Counted from the first letter of the stretch, positions 1 to 6,927 are shown. The stretch is DNA of 14,785 nt from Bacteroidaceae bacterium (GCA_900769465.1 CAAGGT010000208.1:1-14785), one strand, 5' to 3'. Numbers and translations are program-made. The notes: generated by a model not told the origin, from the sequence alone.

Positions 1-36
1 AAGTGACTGGAGTTCAGACGTGTGCTCTTCCGATCT
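1..36. other. Illumina TruSeq read-2 adapter remnant
   Basis: Bases 3-36 match the standard Illumina read-2 adapter, ending in GCTCTTCCGATCT, preceded by two extra bases. This is library sequence. Its translations (MTGVQTCALPI on the forward strand, EIGRAHV on the reverse) are known artefact peptides, so no gene should be called here. An assembler can keep an adapter at a contig tip when many inserts begin at the same base, which would fit a physical DNA end near base 37; that last step is inference. Confidence 0.97.
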
Positions 37-148
37 CATACAACAGGGGCGCCCCCACATATAGTGCCGCGATTTTTTTTGTACCACTATATCTTGTATG
101 TGTAGCAACTTGCACAACGAACATCTGTTCTCCCTCGTCAAATTGCAC

Positions 149-178
149 AAAAAGCGGCAGCAAAATTGCCACCGCTTT
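149..178 (-). terminator. Outward intrinsic terminator in the terminal repeat
   Basis: In leftward RNA the arms AAAGCGGUGGCA and UGCUGCCGCUUU (positions 178-167 and 162-151) form 12 pairs around an AUUU loop, followed by two more U. Two of the pairs are G-U and would be C/A mismatches in the opposite RNA, so the hairpin is better on the outward strand. It lies about 90 bases after the last leftward gene. Because it is in the terminal repeat, the rightward unit should meet the same hairpin just past the end of this contig. The U run is short, so efficiency is uncertain. Confidence 0.55.
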
Positions 179-207
179 GTTACAATTGTATATATAATAT
201 TGTTGTA

Positions 208-256
208 CCGGCATGTGTTGTTGCACTGGTTGTGCATATTGCACAAAAATTGCCGG
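208..256. promoter_or_regulatory. Nested dyads with TTGCAC motifs in the terminal repeat
   Basis: An outer inverted pair CCGGCA (208-213) and TGCCGG (251-256) encloses an inner dyad TTGTGC-ATATT-GCACAA (230-246) and one extra TTGCAC (221-226). The inner right half with its flank, 19 bases at 233-251, recurs exactly at 6930-6948 beside the internal leftward promoter. This looks like a binding site for a dimeric protein, either a replication initiator or a regulator. The binding role is inferred; the repeats are seen directly. Confidence 0.55.
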
Positions 257-268
257 GGGCTCGTACTG

Positions 269-1306
269 TTAGTACATCCACTCTTCCTCGGGGTTATAGG
301 TTACGCTCCTAAAACATACCTGCAGTTCTTTCTTGAACCACGTTGCTGCGCTTGCGTTCTTTATGTATTCGTTCGCCTGCTTCAAAGCTTCCTGTGGTGT
401 CAATCCTCCGCGCCCTGTCTGGATCACTCTTGCGTCCTTGTTCTCTGACGAACTGCCGTTCTCACTCTGTGTTCCGTGTGAGATTTCCGAGCCCTCTCTG
501 TGGTCTGCTACGTTGTCCTCTTCGCTCCACTCTCTCTCCGCTTCGTCTGTTACGGTATCGACGCCTGTGCTCCATTCCTTGCTCTCGTGCGTTTCTGTAC
601 CTTCCTGTGTGTGAGTCTGTGTCTCGTCGCTTGAGCCTTCCTTGCTACTGCTTCCGTCGTGGTCGCTCTGTCTCTGCGCTGTTAATGAGCCCCACTGCAG
701 GTTCGGTATTTCCCCAGCCGTTGCTCCTGCGTATTCAATACTCATGGGAGCCTGCTTGTCTACGCCTCTGTCGTCCGCGTGCTCTGTTGCGCTCTCGCTG
801 TTCTCTGCGTTGGTGATTGTCTGGTCTGTCAAGTCTGGCGTGCGGGTCTCTTCCTTAAATTGAATAACCTGCGGGTCTGTGATGTTTGTCTTGCTGTTGC
901 TCTCGCTTCCGCTCTTAGATCCGTTGTTTGTGCCGTCACTCTCTGTGGTCTTTGTACCGTCATCCTCTCTCTCGTTCAGATGTGTTGCGCTGGCACTCAC
1001 GATTTCCTGGCGTTCCATATAGTCCGCAACAAGTGGGTCAAATGTGGTCAGGTCGTTTCGTCTCAACAGGGCGTATCTGTATGCGAGGCTGTTTATCTTC
1101 TTAATGTATAGTCTCTTAAATTTCAGATCGTTATTCACATAACGGTCGCAGAATTCTTCGAACAGCAGTTCCTTTGTGCTCTCTGAAATCGCAGTCTCTT
1201 CCCACCTGTTTGTCTCGGTGTTAAAATTGTAACCTTTTGCTCCGTCGTATAAATGGGGGTCTTTCTCCAAAAACTTACTGAGCGTCATTGTGCTTGTTGG
1301 TGTCAT
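269..1306 (-). CDS. Lower collar protein (phi29 gp11-like)
   Basis: A 345-aa protein, last gene of the leftward virion unit. The start is set by AAAGGAG six bases before ATG. The gene overlaps the connector gene by 32 bases, which suggests translational coupling. The N-terminal ~100 residues are an ordered helical region with a YRYALLRRNDL segment. Residues ~105-290 are a low-complexity linker rich in Ser, Thr, Glu, Asp and Gly. The C-terminal ~55 residues are ordered again (LTPQEALKQANEYIKNASAA) and end in Met-Tyr. phi29 gp11 is 293 aa and forms the lower collar/tail tube between connector and knob; gene order (scaffold, capsid, knob, connector, collar) matches phi29. The call rests on this order and the general pattern, not on a sequence search. 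The stop codon touches the inner edge of the terminal repeat. Confidence 0.72.
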   Translation of the reverse strand: MTPTSTMTLSKFLEKDPHLYDGAKGYNFNTETNRWEETAISESTKELLFEEFCDRYVNNDLKFKRLYIKKINSLAYRYALLRRNDLTTFDPLVADYMERQEIVSASATHLNEREDDGTKTTESDGTNNGSKSGSESNSKTNITDPQVIQFKEETRTPDLTDQTITNAENSESATEHADDRGVDKQAPMSIEYAGATAGEIPNLQWGSLTAQRQSDHDGSSSKEGSSDETQTHTQEGTETHESKEWSTGVDTVTDEAEREWSEEDNVADHREGSEISHGTQSENGSSSENKDARVIQTGRGGLTPQEALKQANEYIKNASAATWFKKELQVCFRSVTYNPEEEWMY

Positions 1307-2309
1307 CTTCCGCTCCTTTCTGCATGGTCTCTGCCTGCTTCATTGCCTGTTCCTGCTTTTCCTGTTCCACCTTGTCTTTTACAAGTACGGGCTTCATGTT
1401 CGTTCCAAAAACCTTATTTACAAAATCGAACTCTTCTTCCAAAAATTCGATATATTTCTTAGCGTTTATATTTACTATGCCGTCGCCCTGTTTCAACTCG
1501 GGGATTGTGATCTCTGCTTTCTTGTCTACGTCCTTTGCTCCGTCAAGGTATTCCAGCTGTCTGTATTGCTGTAAAAACCATTCAACGCTTCCCGTGCAGT
1601 CCCTTATTCCACTTTCTGACATTTCAAGCGGTATCACGTTTACCTTGTTTGCGTCAAATACTCCTGCACTTACGACGTCGATCCATCTTTCGTGGTTCTC
1701 TTTTCTCTTAAAAAATTCTTTTACCTCGTCGATCGTATCTTCCGTTGCAACCACTATATACGGATGCTCGACGCTGCTTATTGCTGTGTCAAGGGTTCGC
1801 ATCGCGTTTGCGATTTTTGCGGCGTATTCTGCTGTGATGTTAATAAATGGGAACCTGTTCATGTTCTCTCTTACATATACGGCGGGAGCCTTCTTCTTTG
1901 CGATAGTTCCCGTCAGCCCCTTTCTGATAAAGGCGCTGTTGTCTCCGCCTCGTACCATTACATCCAACTCTTCAATGTATCCGTTCCTGCCGTGGACGTT
2001 TACTTTTACGGGGTCCCCGTATAGTGTTATATCGCCCGTCGGCAGTCCTGGCAGTGAAATCAAGCTGTCCGCCTTGTCAAAAAATACGCAGGATGCATTA
2101 ACGAAAAAACTTTCCAAAATCACGCGCTTGTTGCACGTGTCTGGTACGTTTTCTATGTCAACTCGGCAACCCTTGCCTTCCAAACTCAACATTTGGAACC
2201 AATTTGTCCATTCTTCTTCGTTCCTCATTGCCGATATGACCTTCTCATTTTTCCCGCGTCCGTTAATCCATATTGTCGGGCATATTTCGTTTAAAAAGTG
2301 TTTAGCCAT
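1275..2309 (-). CDS. Connector/portal (upper collar) protein, phi29 gp10-like
   Basis: A 344-aa protein. I chose the ATG at 2309, not one 48 bases upstream, because AAGGAGGAAGCAGAG lies directly before it and it starts 13 bases after the tail-knob stop. The dodecameric connector sits at one capsid vertex, is the DNA channel and docks the packaging motor. Residues ~55-125 (from CNKRVILESFFVNASC through a GDPVKV stretch) fit the mixed helix and wing region of this family. The C-terminal ~40 residues are a charged, Gln/Glu/Lys-rich tail. phi29 gp10 is 309 aa. The position between the tail knob and lower collar genes is the phi29 order and is the main support. Confidence 0.75.
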   Translation of the reverse strand: MAKHFLNEICPTIWINGRGKNEKVISAMRNEEEWTNWFQMLSLEGKGCRVDIENVPDTCNKRVILESFFVNASCVFFDKADSLISLPGLPTGDITLYGDPVKVNVHGRNGYIEELDVMVRGGDNSAFIRKGLTGTIAKKKAPAVYVRENMNRFPFINITAEYAAKIANAMRTLDTAISSVEHPYIVVATEDTIDEVKEFFKRKENHERWIDVVSAGVFDANKVNVIPLEMSESGIRDCTGSVEWFLQQYRQLEYLDGAKDVDKKAEITIPELKQGDGIVNINAKKYIEFLEEEFDFVNKVFGTNMKPVLVKDKVEQEKQEQAMKQAETMQKGAEDDTNKHNDAQ

Positions 2310-2322
2310 CTCTGCTTCCTCC

Positions 2323-4146
2323 TTATGTGTTGCTTCCGTCGGTATAAACCGTCGCATCGGGTTTCTGCTTCCATACCCTTATTCCTGCGGCGATCTGTGC
2401 TGCCATCGCCTCTCTTAACCATAACGGCAGGTTGCCTCCGATTTGCACGCCGCTGGCTTTAATATATGAGAATTTCGCCCTCTTGTTAAAGTCCGCCTTG
2501 TTTAATACCTTGGTGTCTTTGTATCCGTACATCGTCAGTATCTTGTCCATTTTTACGAGGTCGCTTGCTTCTGGTCTATACTGTGTGACATATACGCCGT
2601 TTCCTAAAAAGTCCCTCATACTCTCGTTCCTCGGAAAGTGTAGTGTCGGCGCTACGTATGTTGTCGCGATTTTAAGATCCATCAGTTCTTTGTTCGCGTT
2701 CAGCTGGTATCTTTCCAGCGCCTGTGCCCTCTGCAGGGCTCTGCTCTGGTCTGCTTCCCATAGGTCGTATCCTGCGTTTATGCTGGCTCCGATTGCTCCG
2801 CCGATTGCTCCGCCGATTGCTCCTCCAACGCCGCCTATTGCTGCTCCGCTCATTGCTGCTGCGCCTGCCTGCTTAAATACTCCGACGGCCGCTCCTCTTA
2901 CCTGCTGTGCCCTCTGAAAATCAAGCTGTTCATTAAACTGATTATAGTTCGTCTTGTTAATCTCTGCCTGCGCCTTATATCGTAACTCGGTCAGTAGACT
3001 TCCGCTTGCTCCTGTATAAACAAGGGGCGCCTGTGCCCACTCCATTCCATATACGGCGTTTTGAAAAAGATTGTTCGCGATTACATCAATGTGTCTAAAA
3101 TACTTAAAACGATAGATCGGCTGCCCGTCCGTTCTCGGGTCTATATCCTGATATAGTGTCGGAGCCGTCTCTCCTGCCTCGTAAAGTTCCTCGGGGTTAA
3201 ACTGCATGCTCTGACCGCTCGCTGTGCTGTAAAGTGTGTACGCTGATGTCTCCCCGTATAACAAACGCTTGTTTTGCACCTGTGCGTATTCAAACGGCAA
3301 CGCGTTTAGTACCGCGCTTCTCTGGTTGCCGACTATTGTGTCAATGTGTCCGTGGTTGCCGCTCCTTGTGACTGTGACAAGGGCGCTTGGTATTTTTACG
3401 GAAGCCAGGATTGTTCCCTGGTCTACTCCCACTTCTCTTACTCTGTCCAGCCCTGCTCTTGTCAGCGCGTTGTTCCTGTCGTAGTATGCGGTGCCCGCTG
3501 TCGGTTCGACGACGTTGCTCCAGCTCGGTTGTGTGAGTGTCGGGTTGTCTTCGCTTTCAAGCGGTGCGGGCAGTGTGCACGTGCCGCCTGTGTTTGGATC
3601 TGTATATACTCGGGCGTCGTTGTTCGCTCCTGCGGCGTCAAGTTTCACCAGGCTTTCTGCGATTATCTCCTGCCCGCCTAAAACTTCATTAAAGAGGCTC
3701 ACTTCGTGTAACTCCAATTCCTTGCTCGGGGTTAATAGCGCGTCGGGCTCTGTATATGCTCCGAACTGGTCTTCCGCTGTTGTGACGTGATGTCTTTCAA
3801 CTACTCCGTCTAATATTTCAAGATTACTATATCCACCGAGCTTGTATATTCCCGTAAGCCATGCGTCCATCTGTACTGGTATTGTCCAGACGTCTGTGCT
3901 GCTTGGTTCTGCTGGTCCTTCTACTGCGTAAAAATAGGTGTCGTTGTCTTTCTGTAAAACTACAAAATCCACGTTTTCCACGTCTGCCAGCGTTGCTTTT
4001 ACGGTTATCGAACGCAGGTTCTGTCCGCTGATTATGTCAAGGGCGGGCACGGTCTTTGTTGTTGCCTGCGATAAAATAGCGGGGTCGAGCAGGGTGTTCA
4101 CTGTTGTTTGATTTGTGTTGCTGTATAGTGTAACATTCCAACTCAT
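2323..4146 (-). CDS. Tail knob protein (phi29 gp9-like)
   Basis: A 607-aa protein; phi29 gp9 is 599 aa. It forms the hexameric tube at the tip of the short tail through which DNA leaves. The start follows AAAGGAG. Residues ~419-460 are a very hydrophobic Gly/Ala/Ile block (GGVGGAIGGAIGGAIGAS); phi29 gp9 has its long membrane-piercing loop at almost the same residues (about 417-491). After it come a helical segment (DLWEADQSRALQRAQ) and a C-terminal domain with NESMRDFLGNGVYVTQYRP and GGNLPLWLREAMAAQ, typical of this family. It is transcribed after a strong terminator that follows the capsid gene, so its level should be well below capsid. This is the firmest family call on the left arm. Confidence 0.88.
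   Translation of the reverse strand: MSWNVTLYSNTNQTTVNTLLDPAILSQATTKTVPALDIISGQNLRSITVKATLADVENVDFVVLQKDNDTYFYAVEGPAEPSSTDVWTIPVQMDAWLTGIYKLGGYSNLEILDGVVERHHVTTAEDQFGAYTEPDALLTPSKELELHEVSLFNEVLGGQEIIAESLVKLDAAGANNDARVYTDPNTGGTCTLPAPLESEDNPTLTQPSWSNVVEPTAGTAYYDRNNALTRAGLDRVREVGVDQGTILASVKIPSALVTVTRSGNHGHIDTIVGNQRSAVLNALPFEYAQVQNKRLLYGETSAYTLYSTASGQSMQFNPEELYEAGETAPTLYQDIDPRTDGQPIYRFKYFRHIDVIANNLFQNAVYGMEWAQAPLVYTGASGSLLTELRYKAQAEINKTNYNQFNEQLDFQRAQQVRGAAVGVFKQAGAAAMSGAAIGGVGGAIGGAIGGAIGASINAGYDLWEADQSRALQRAQALERYQLNANKELMDLKIATTYVAPTLHFPRNESMRDFLGNGVYVTQYRPEASDLVKMDKILTMYGYKDTKVLNKADFNKRAKFSYIKASGVQIGGNLPLWLREAMAAQIAAGIRVWKQKPDATVYTDGSNT
2789..2824. repeat. Three 12-base tandem repeats inside the tail knob gene
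   Basis: The unit CCGATTGCTCCG occurs three times in a row (last base of the third copy differs). On the coding strand it encodes the repeated Gly-Gly-Ala-Ile of the hydrophobic loop. Copy number could change by slippage and so alter loop length. Confidence 0.85.
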
Positions 4147-4160
4147 GCTTTTTCTCCTTT

Positions 4161-4195
4161 AAAAAAATAGCGGGTCGGGCTTGCGCCCGCCCGCT
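4161..4195 (-). terminator. Strong intrinsic terminator between capsid and tail genes
   Basis: On the leftward strand AGCGGGCGGGC and GCCCGACCCGCT form an 11-pair GC-rich stem with one bulged base around a GCAA tetraloop, followed directly by A and seven T. It starts five bases after the capsid stop. Being inside an otherwise continuous unit, it probably lets only part of the transcripts through and so sets a high capsid to tail ratio. Confidence 0.92.
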
Positions 4196-4200
4196 CTGGC

Positions 4201-5556
4201 TTAGTTGCTTGTCTTGTTAATAGTAACAAGGGTGCGTCTGTGGTCGTACGCGATGCCGTTGTCTGGCGATGATAAAAACAGGTTGGTGTAGCGTCCCCTT
4301 GCGTTTCTGTGGGGTTCTACCTGTACGGGGTTAAGTTCGTTATAGAAGATAACCCCCTTGTCTGCGATTACCGCCAAAAGGTCTGCGTGCGGATCCTCGT
4401 ATCTTGCCTCGTCCTTGGTGATGTAAATGGTCGTGTATGTTGTGACATCCTGACCTGTGCCTGTGGTGGCGATGCCGCCTGCGAGGTAGTATGCTGTTCC
4501 GATCCTCTCTCCGAGTCCTGTGTAAATAGGAGTCTCGGTTGCTCCTGTGAGGCTTGCTGCGATTGTTGCCACTGCTGTGCTGTCGCTTGCTGCCTTATAC
4601 TTGTCGTAACTTGGTACGGCGTCGTTTGTCAGTCTTACTGTGCCTGCTGCGTATGTCTCGCTCGCTGTGAGCTTCGGTGTGATGCCGCCAAAACTCTCAA
4701 CCATGACTTTTTCGATAGGAAGCGCCAGGTCCTCTGGTGCGTTAAGTCTGCTGATTGTTGCGAGCTGGTTCTCAAGTTCGGGTCTGATGAGAAGCTTAAG
4801 GCTTCCCTTCTCAACCTTGTTTGCAAATTTGCCTGCATTCATTTTGCCGCCGAGTCCTGTCTTGCTGTATGTCAAGCGTCCGACGATGTCTCTTACAAGT
4901 TTCACAAATGCGATGATTGAAGACGCGTCTGTGGGGTCTGCTGTCTCGTACTGCTGTGTCTCCTGCAACGGGTGTGACTGTGATGTGATAGCGGCGTGGA
5001 TCGCCTCTTCCTTGTCCACCGCTCTCTGGAGCTTGTATCCTTCGACGATGCTCTTTGACTGTCCCGTTGTGAATGTGTCCATTCCGAACTCTGATGTAAA
5101 CAGGTTCTTATACTGGAAGCGGTCGGGGATAGTGATCATGTTTGCGATGTTCTCGTTCATTGCCCAAAAGCTTTCCTCGGGCTTGCCCTTTCTTACGATG
5201 TCCTGGTCAACGCTGTCGCCGTCTTCCAAATTCATCCACGCTGGGTCAATACAATACATAATGCCCTGATAAATCCTCTGTACGATTGCGGAACCGATGT
5301 CTCCTGAATATCCCTCGCCGAACCCCTGTTCTGCGAACAAGTCTTTGACGCCTGCAAAGTCTACTCTCTGAAGGTGGATCTTCATTGATAGCGCGTAAAA
5401 GTCGCCCAGGATATTGGGGTTGTTGTTCGCCAAATTCTCGAAACCTCTCGCTGTGAAAAATGCGTCGGTTGCTTCGGCTGTGACTGCTTTGAAACTGTCG
5501 TCTGCGTTTCTGCACGCGTTCCAAAGCTCTGCGTTGGTTAAATAAGTGTTTGCCAT
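4201..5556 (-). CDS. Major capsid protein (phi29 gp8-like)
   Basis: A 451-aa protein, close to phi29 gp8 (448 aa). The start follows AGAGGAGG. It lies between a small acidic helical protein (scaffold candidate) and the tail knob gene, the phi29 position for the capsid gene. The N-terminal half has long amphipathic helices (NILGDFYALSMKIHLQRVDF) and a KSIVEGYKLQRAVDKEEA segment that fits an HK97-fold spine helix. The C-terminal half, from about residue 300, contains a Thr/Ala/Gly-rich region which could be a surface insertion, and then a P-loop-like beta end (YTNLFLSSPDNGIAYDHRR). A strong terminator follows the gene, fitting the need for several hundred copies per particle. The assignment rests on size, order and general pattern. 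Confidence 0.82.
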   Translation of the reverse strand: MANTYLTNAELWNACRNADDSFKAVTAEATDAFFTARGFENLANNNPNILGDFYALSMKIHLQRVDFAGVKDLFAEQGFGEGYSGDIGSAIVQRIYQGIMYCIDPAWMNLEDGDSVDQDIVRKGKPEESFWAMNENIANMITIPDRFQYKNLFTSEFGMDTFTTGQSKSIVEGYKLQRAVDKEEAIHAAITSQSHPLQETQQYETADPTDASSIIAFVKLVRDIVGRLTYSKTGLGGKMNAGKFANKVEKGSLKLLIRPELENQLATISRLNAPEDLALPIEKVMVESFGGITPKLTASETYAAGTVRLTNDAVPSYDKYKAASDSTAVATIAASLTGATETPIYTGLGERIGTAYYLAGGIATTGTGQDVTTYTTIYITKDEARYEDPHADLLAVIADKGVIFYNELNPVQVEPHRNARGRYTNLFLSSPDNGIAYDHRRTLVTINKTSN

Positions 5557-5571
5557 TGCTTTTTCCTCCTC

Positions 5572-5877
5572 TTAGTTGTTCATGTTCGCTGTGATTGCGT
5601 CCATTGCTGCCTTCTGTTCCTCTGCCGCTCTCGCCTGTAAGTCGTCCATGCTCTCTCCGTCTTCTTTGCCTGGGGCTCCGATGAAGTGCTGTATGTAGTC
5701 AACCTGCAGGTCTTTGTACTTCTGCTTTGTCTGTTCCAACTCCTCGGTCATTGTAACTCGTAAAGCCTCGTCTGTCAAGCTGTCGCTTTTCGCTTTTTCA
5801 AGCAGGCTCTTTACGATGTCGAGGGCGTTGTCCGCGTTTAAGTCCTTTGCGATTGCCTCGTATTCCTCGTACTTCAT
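5572..5877 (-). CDS. Probable scaffolding protein (phi29 gp7-like)
   Basis: A 101-aa, acidic, almost fully helical protein directly upstream of the capsid gene (15-base gap). AAAGGAG precedes the ATG. Residues 35-70 (DSLTDEALRVTMTEELEQTK onward) have the charge pattern of a coiled coil. phi29 gp7 is 98 aa, has the same helical coiled-coil character and the same place before gp8. Scaffolds guide shell assembly and leave before DNA entry. I see no motif that proves this; size, composition and position carry the call. Confidence 0.68.
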   Translation of the reverse strand: MKYEEYEAIAKDLNADNALDIVKSLLEKAKSDSLTDEALRVTMTEELEQTKQKYKDLQVDYIQHFIGAPGKEDGESMDDLQARAAEEQKAAMDAITANMNN

Positions 5878-5898
5878 TTTGTTCTCCTTTCTTCGAAC

Positions 5899-6048
5899 TT
5901 ACTGTTCGATTTTTACGTTCTTAATCTCTGCCTTTGTCTTGGTCATTTCGACCTCGATCTTTATGTTTCCTGCTGTGATGTTTGTCTGGTTAAGTGCTTT
6001 GAGGATCTTGTTTGCGATCTCGCACTTCTTTGCTGTGTTAATCGTCAT
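5899..6048 (-). CDS. Small protein of unknown function, 49 aa
   Basis: Starts with MTINTAKKCEIANKILKALN and ends with KNVKIEQ. GGAAAGGAGATCGAAAATG gives it a strong ribosome binding site. It overlaps the end of the holin gene by 11 bases and is followed 21 bases later by the scaffold gene, so it is well placed in the operon. The first half is a basic amphipathic helix; the second half alternates polar and hydrophobic residues as in a beta hairpin. No family is recognised. It could be a minor capsid, assembly or lysis-control protein. Confidence 0.7.
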   Translation of the reverse strand: MTINTAKKCEIANKILKALNQTNITAGNIKIEVEMTKTKAEIKNVKIEQ

Positions 6049-6253
6049 TTTCGATCTCCTTTCCTATCTTCTGTGTCAAGTCTCGCAACGCTTCGCTGTT
6101 GTGCTCGACTGCCATTGTCAATGCTCCGATTTTGTCGATTGTGTCGTCCAGCGACTTTCTTTCCTTGTCGTAGACATATTTAAGTGCCAAACCGCACACT
6201 ATGAATGCAAAAATTGGAAAGCCCACTGTCTGTATGATGTTTAGAAAATCCAT
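6038..6253 (-). CDS. Holin, BhlA/UviB-like
   Basis: A 71-aa protein with one N-terminal transmembrane segment (about residues 8-26, VGFPIFAFIVCGLALKYVY) followed by a charged cytoplasmic helix (KERKSLDDTIDKI) and an acidic end. Start chosen at 6253 because AAAGGAG lies six bases before it; the longer reading frame upstream has no such site. This layout (single membrane helix, coiled tail, about 70 aa) is that of the BhlA/UviB bacteriocin-holin group found in Firmicutes phages. A holin releases the lysin to the wall; here the lysin is encoded on the opposite arm, so the two are on separate transcripts. A membrane-anchored structural protein is the alternative. Confidence 0.65.
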   Translation of the reverse strand: MDFLNIIQTVGFPIFAFIVCGLALKYVYDKERKSLDDTIDKIGALTMAVEHNSEALRDLTQKIGKEIENDD

Positions 6254-6277
6254 CCCTCGCTCCTTTCTCTCCTGCAT

Positions 6278-6316
6278 AAAATAAACGGCGGAAGCTGTGC
6301 CTGTCAACTCCCGCCG
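6278..6316 (-). terminator. Intrinsic terminator upstream of the holin gene
   Basis: In leftward RNA CGGCGGGAGUUG and CAGCUUCCGCCG form 12 pairs (two G-U) around a seven-base loop, followed by UUUAUUUU. The two G-U pairs favour this strand over the other. It separates the small-gene block (6353-6869) from the holin, scaffold and capsid genes, and so probably attenuates transcription into the virion unit. Confidence 0.75.
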
Positions 6317-6326
6317 CCTATAATGG

Positions 6327-6348
6327 AAGGAGAACTTCTGTTCTCCTT
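6327..6348 (-). other. Perfect hairpin that hides a Shine-Dalgarno-like sequence
   Basis: AAGGAGAAC and GTTCTCCTT pair perfectly over nine bases around a four-base loop, four bases after the stop of the 86-aa gene. The arm repeats the AAGGAGAACA used as ribosome binding site by several genes here, but no ATG follows. It may protect the transcript end or be a relic of a lost gene. Confidence 0.6.
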
Positions 6349-6352
6349 TATA

Positions 6353-6613
6353 TTAAATTATTTTTAATACATTGTCAAGGGCTTTCATAAAATCTTTTAC
6401 AATCTCGTCCTTGTCAAGCTCTGGCTCTTCCTGCTCCTTCTTGTCCTCGTATTCCTGCAGCTCTCTCTGGAGTGCGTTTATTGTTAATGAAAAACCGCAG
6501 GGCACTCCGTTTGTCTCCGCCTCGAAATTCAAGTATGTGAGCCCGTCCTCTTCGTCAAGGTAGACCCTCATTTTCTGCGTGCCTTTTTCCTGGTTAAAAA
6601 TGTAGTGCTTCAT
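6353..6613 (-). CDS. Acidic protein of unknown function, 86 aa
   Basis: Starts MKHYIFNQEK; the ATG at 6613 follows GAAAGGAGAACAAAAT, so I prefer it to the in-frame start further up. The first ~55 residues look like beta strands (QKMRVYLDEEDGLTYLNFEA, then GFSLTI). The rest is a very acidic helix (KKEQEEPELDKDEIVKDF). A small beta domain plus an acidic tail recalls phage single-stranded DNA-binding proteins, but the fold is not recognised and this is only a guess. It is the last gene before terminator 6278-6316. Confidence 0.7.
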   Translation of the reverse strand: MKHYIFNQEKGTQKMRVYLDEEDGLTYLNFEAETNGVPCGFSLTINALQRELQEYEDKKEQEEPELDKDEIVKDFMKALDNVLKII

Positions 6614-6627
6614 ATTTTGTTCTCCTT

Positions 6628-6690
6628 TCAATCCAGCTCGATGTTGTGTGTCTGCGCTGCTGCTAAAATAAAACATATTAGACAAATCAT
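6628..6690 (-). CDS. Possible 20-aa hydrophobic microprotein
   Basis: The frame MICLICFILAAAQTHNIELD starts in an ATGA overlap with the stop of the 60-aa gene and has AAGGTGAGCGC before the ATG. Its first 12 residues are strongly hydrophobic with two cysteines, then it turns polar. It ends just before the ribosome binding site of the 86-aa gene. The arrangement is what coupled translation would need, but a frame of this size can occur by chance. Confidence 0.33.
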   Translation of the reverse strand: MICLICFILAAAQTHNIELD

Positions 6691-6869
6691 GCGCTCACCT
6701 TCTTTTTGATGTTGTCCCATGCGCTTTCGCGTTTGAATTCGTGCTGCTTGTAGATCCTCGCTCTCTCGCAGTCGTACTTCTTCTGCATCTCGTCTAAATA
6801 CTCGTCGTATGCGTTGTACTCTGCCTCGTGTCCCTGTGCTTTTGCGAATGCCTGTTTCATTGTCATCAT
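6687..6869 (-). CDS. Small charged helical protein, 60 aa
   Basis: First gene after the internal leftward promoter; its ATG follows AAAGGAGAAACACC. The sequence is almost all charged helix (AEYNAYDEYLDEMQKKYDCE, then ARIYKQHEFKRES), with an acidic first half and a basic second half. No family is recognised. Being first behind the late-type promoter, it could be a regulator or nucleoid-like protein such as those phi29 makes in quantity, but nothing in the sequence proves this. Confidence 0.7.
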   Translation of the reverse strand: MMTMKQAFAKAQGHEAEYNAYDEYLDEMQKKYDCERARIYKQHEFKRESAWDNIKKKVSA

Positions 6870-6898
6870 GGTGTTTCTCCTTTCCTTTTGATAGTCTT

Positions 6899-6927
6899 AT
6901 TATATAAAATACTTATAATAATATCAA
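6899..6927 (-). promoter_or_regulatory. Strong internal leftward promoter
   Basis: TTGATA (6927-6922), a 17-base AT-rich spacer and TATAAT (6904-6899), transcribing to the left. It lies in the gap between the early block and the 60-aa gene, about 30 bases before that ATG. It probably serves the small genes, holin, scaffold, capsid and, by read-through, the tail genes. The -35 box overlaps a 14-base palindrome, so the promoter is likely controlled. Confidence 0.85.

Larger units (their letters stand above)
37..269. repeat. Left inverted terminal repeat (170-269 confirmed, 37-169 probable)
   Basis: Bases 170-269 are the exact reverse complement of 14686-14785. Bases 37-169 have no partner in the window because the right end stops at the partner of base 170; they are probably the outer part of the same repeat. 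The stretch holds no credible gene. It contains a GGGGCGCCCC palindrome (46-55), TTGCACAA motifs at 110-117, 143-150 and 239-246, a dyad TTGTGC-N5-GCACAA (230-246) and an outward terminator-like hairpin (149-178). Inverted terminal repeats are typical of linear genomes replicated by protein priming. The lower collar gene ends exactly at the inner edge of the repeat. Confidence 0.9.

Noticed and set aside
166..194. Inward promoter in the left terminal repeat (TTGCCA, 17 bases, TATATA)
   Set aside because: The -10 is weak and the transcript would only be antisense to the lower collar gene; the AT-rich tract alone explains the match.
3..448. Open frames across the left end on both strands (64, 76 and 116 aa)
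   Set aside because: They run through adapter sequence or terminal-repeat hairpins, lack ribosome binding sites, and two of them carry known adapter peptides.
1288..2418. 376-aa forward open frame opposite the connector gene
   Set aside because: It is the antisense shadow of the connector and tail genes; no ribosome binding site, odd Ser/Phe/Leu-rich composition, and the opposite strand has clear family features.
2789..2824. Tandem repeats as a possible CRISPR or iteron array
   Set aside because: The 12-base units have no spacers and are fully explained by the repeated Gly-Gly-Ala-Ile of the tail knob loop.
6282..6307. Perfect TTGACA on the leftward strand upstream of the holin as a promoter
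   Set aside because: It lies in the arm and loop of the terminator hairpin, and the best -10 at proper spacing matches only four of six bases.
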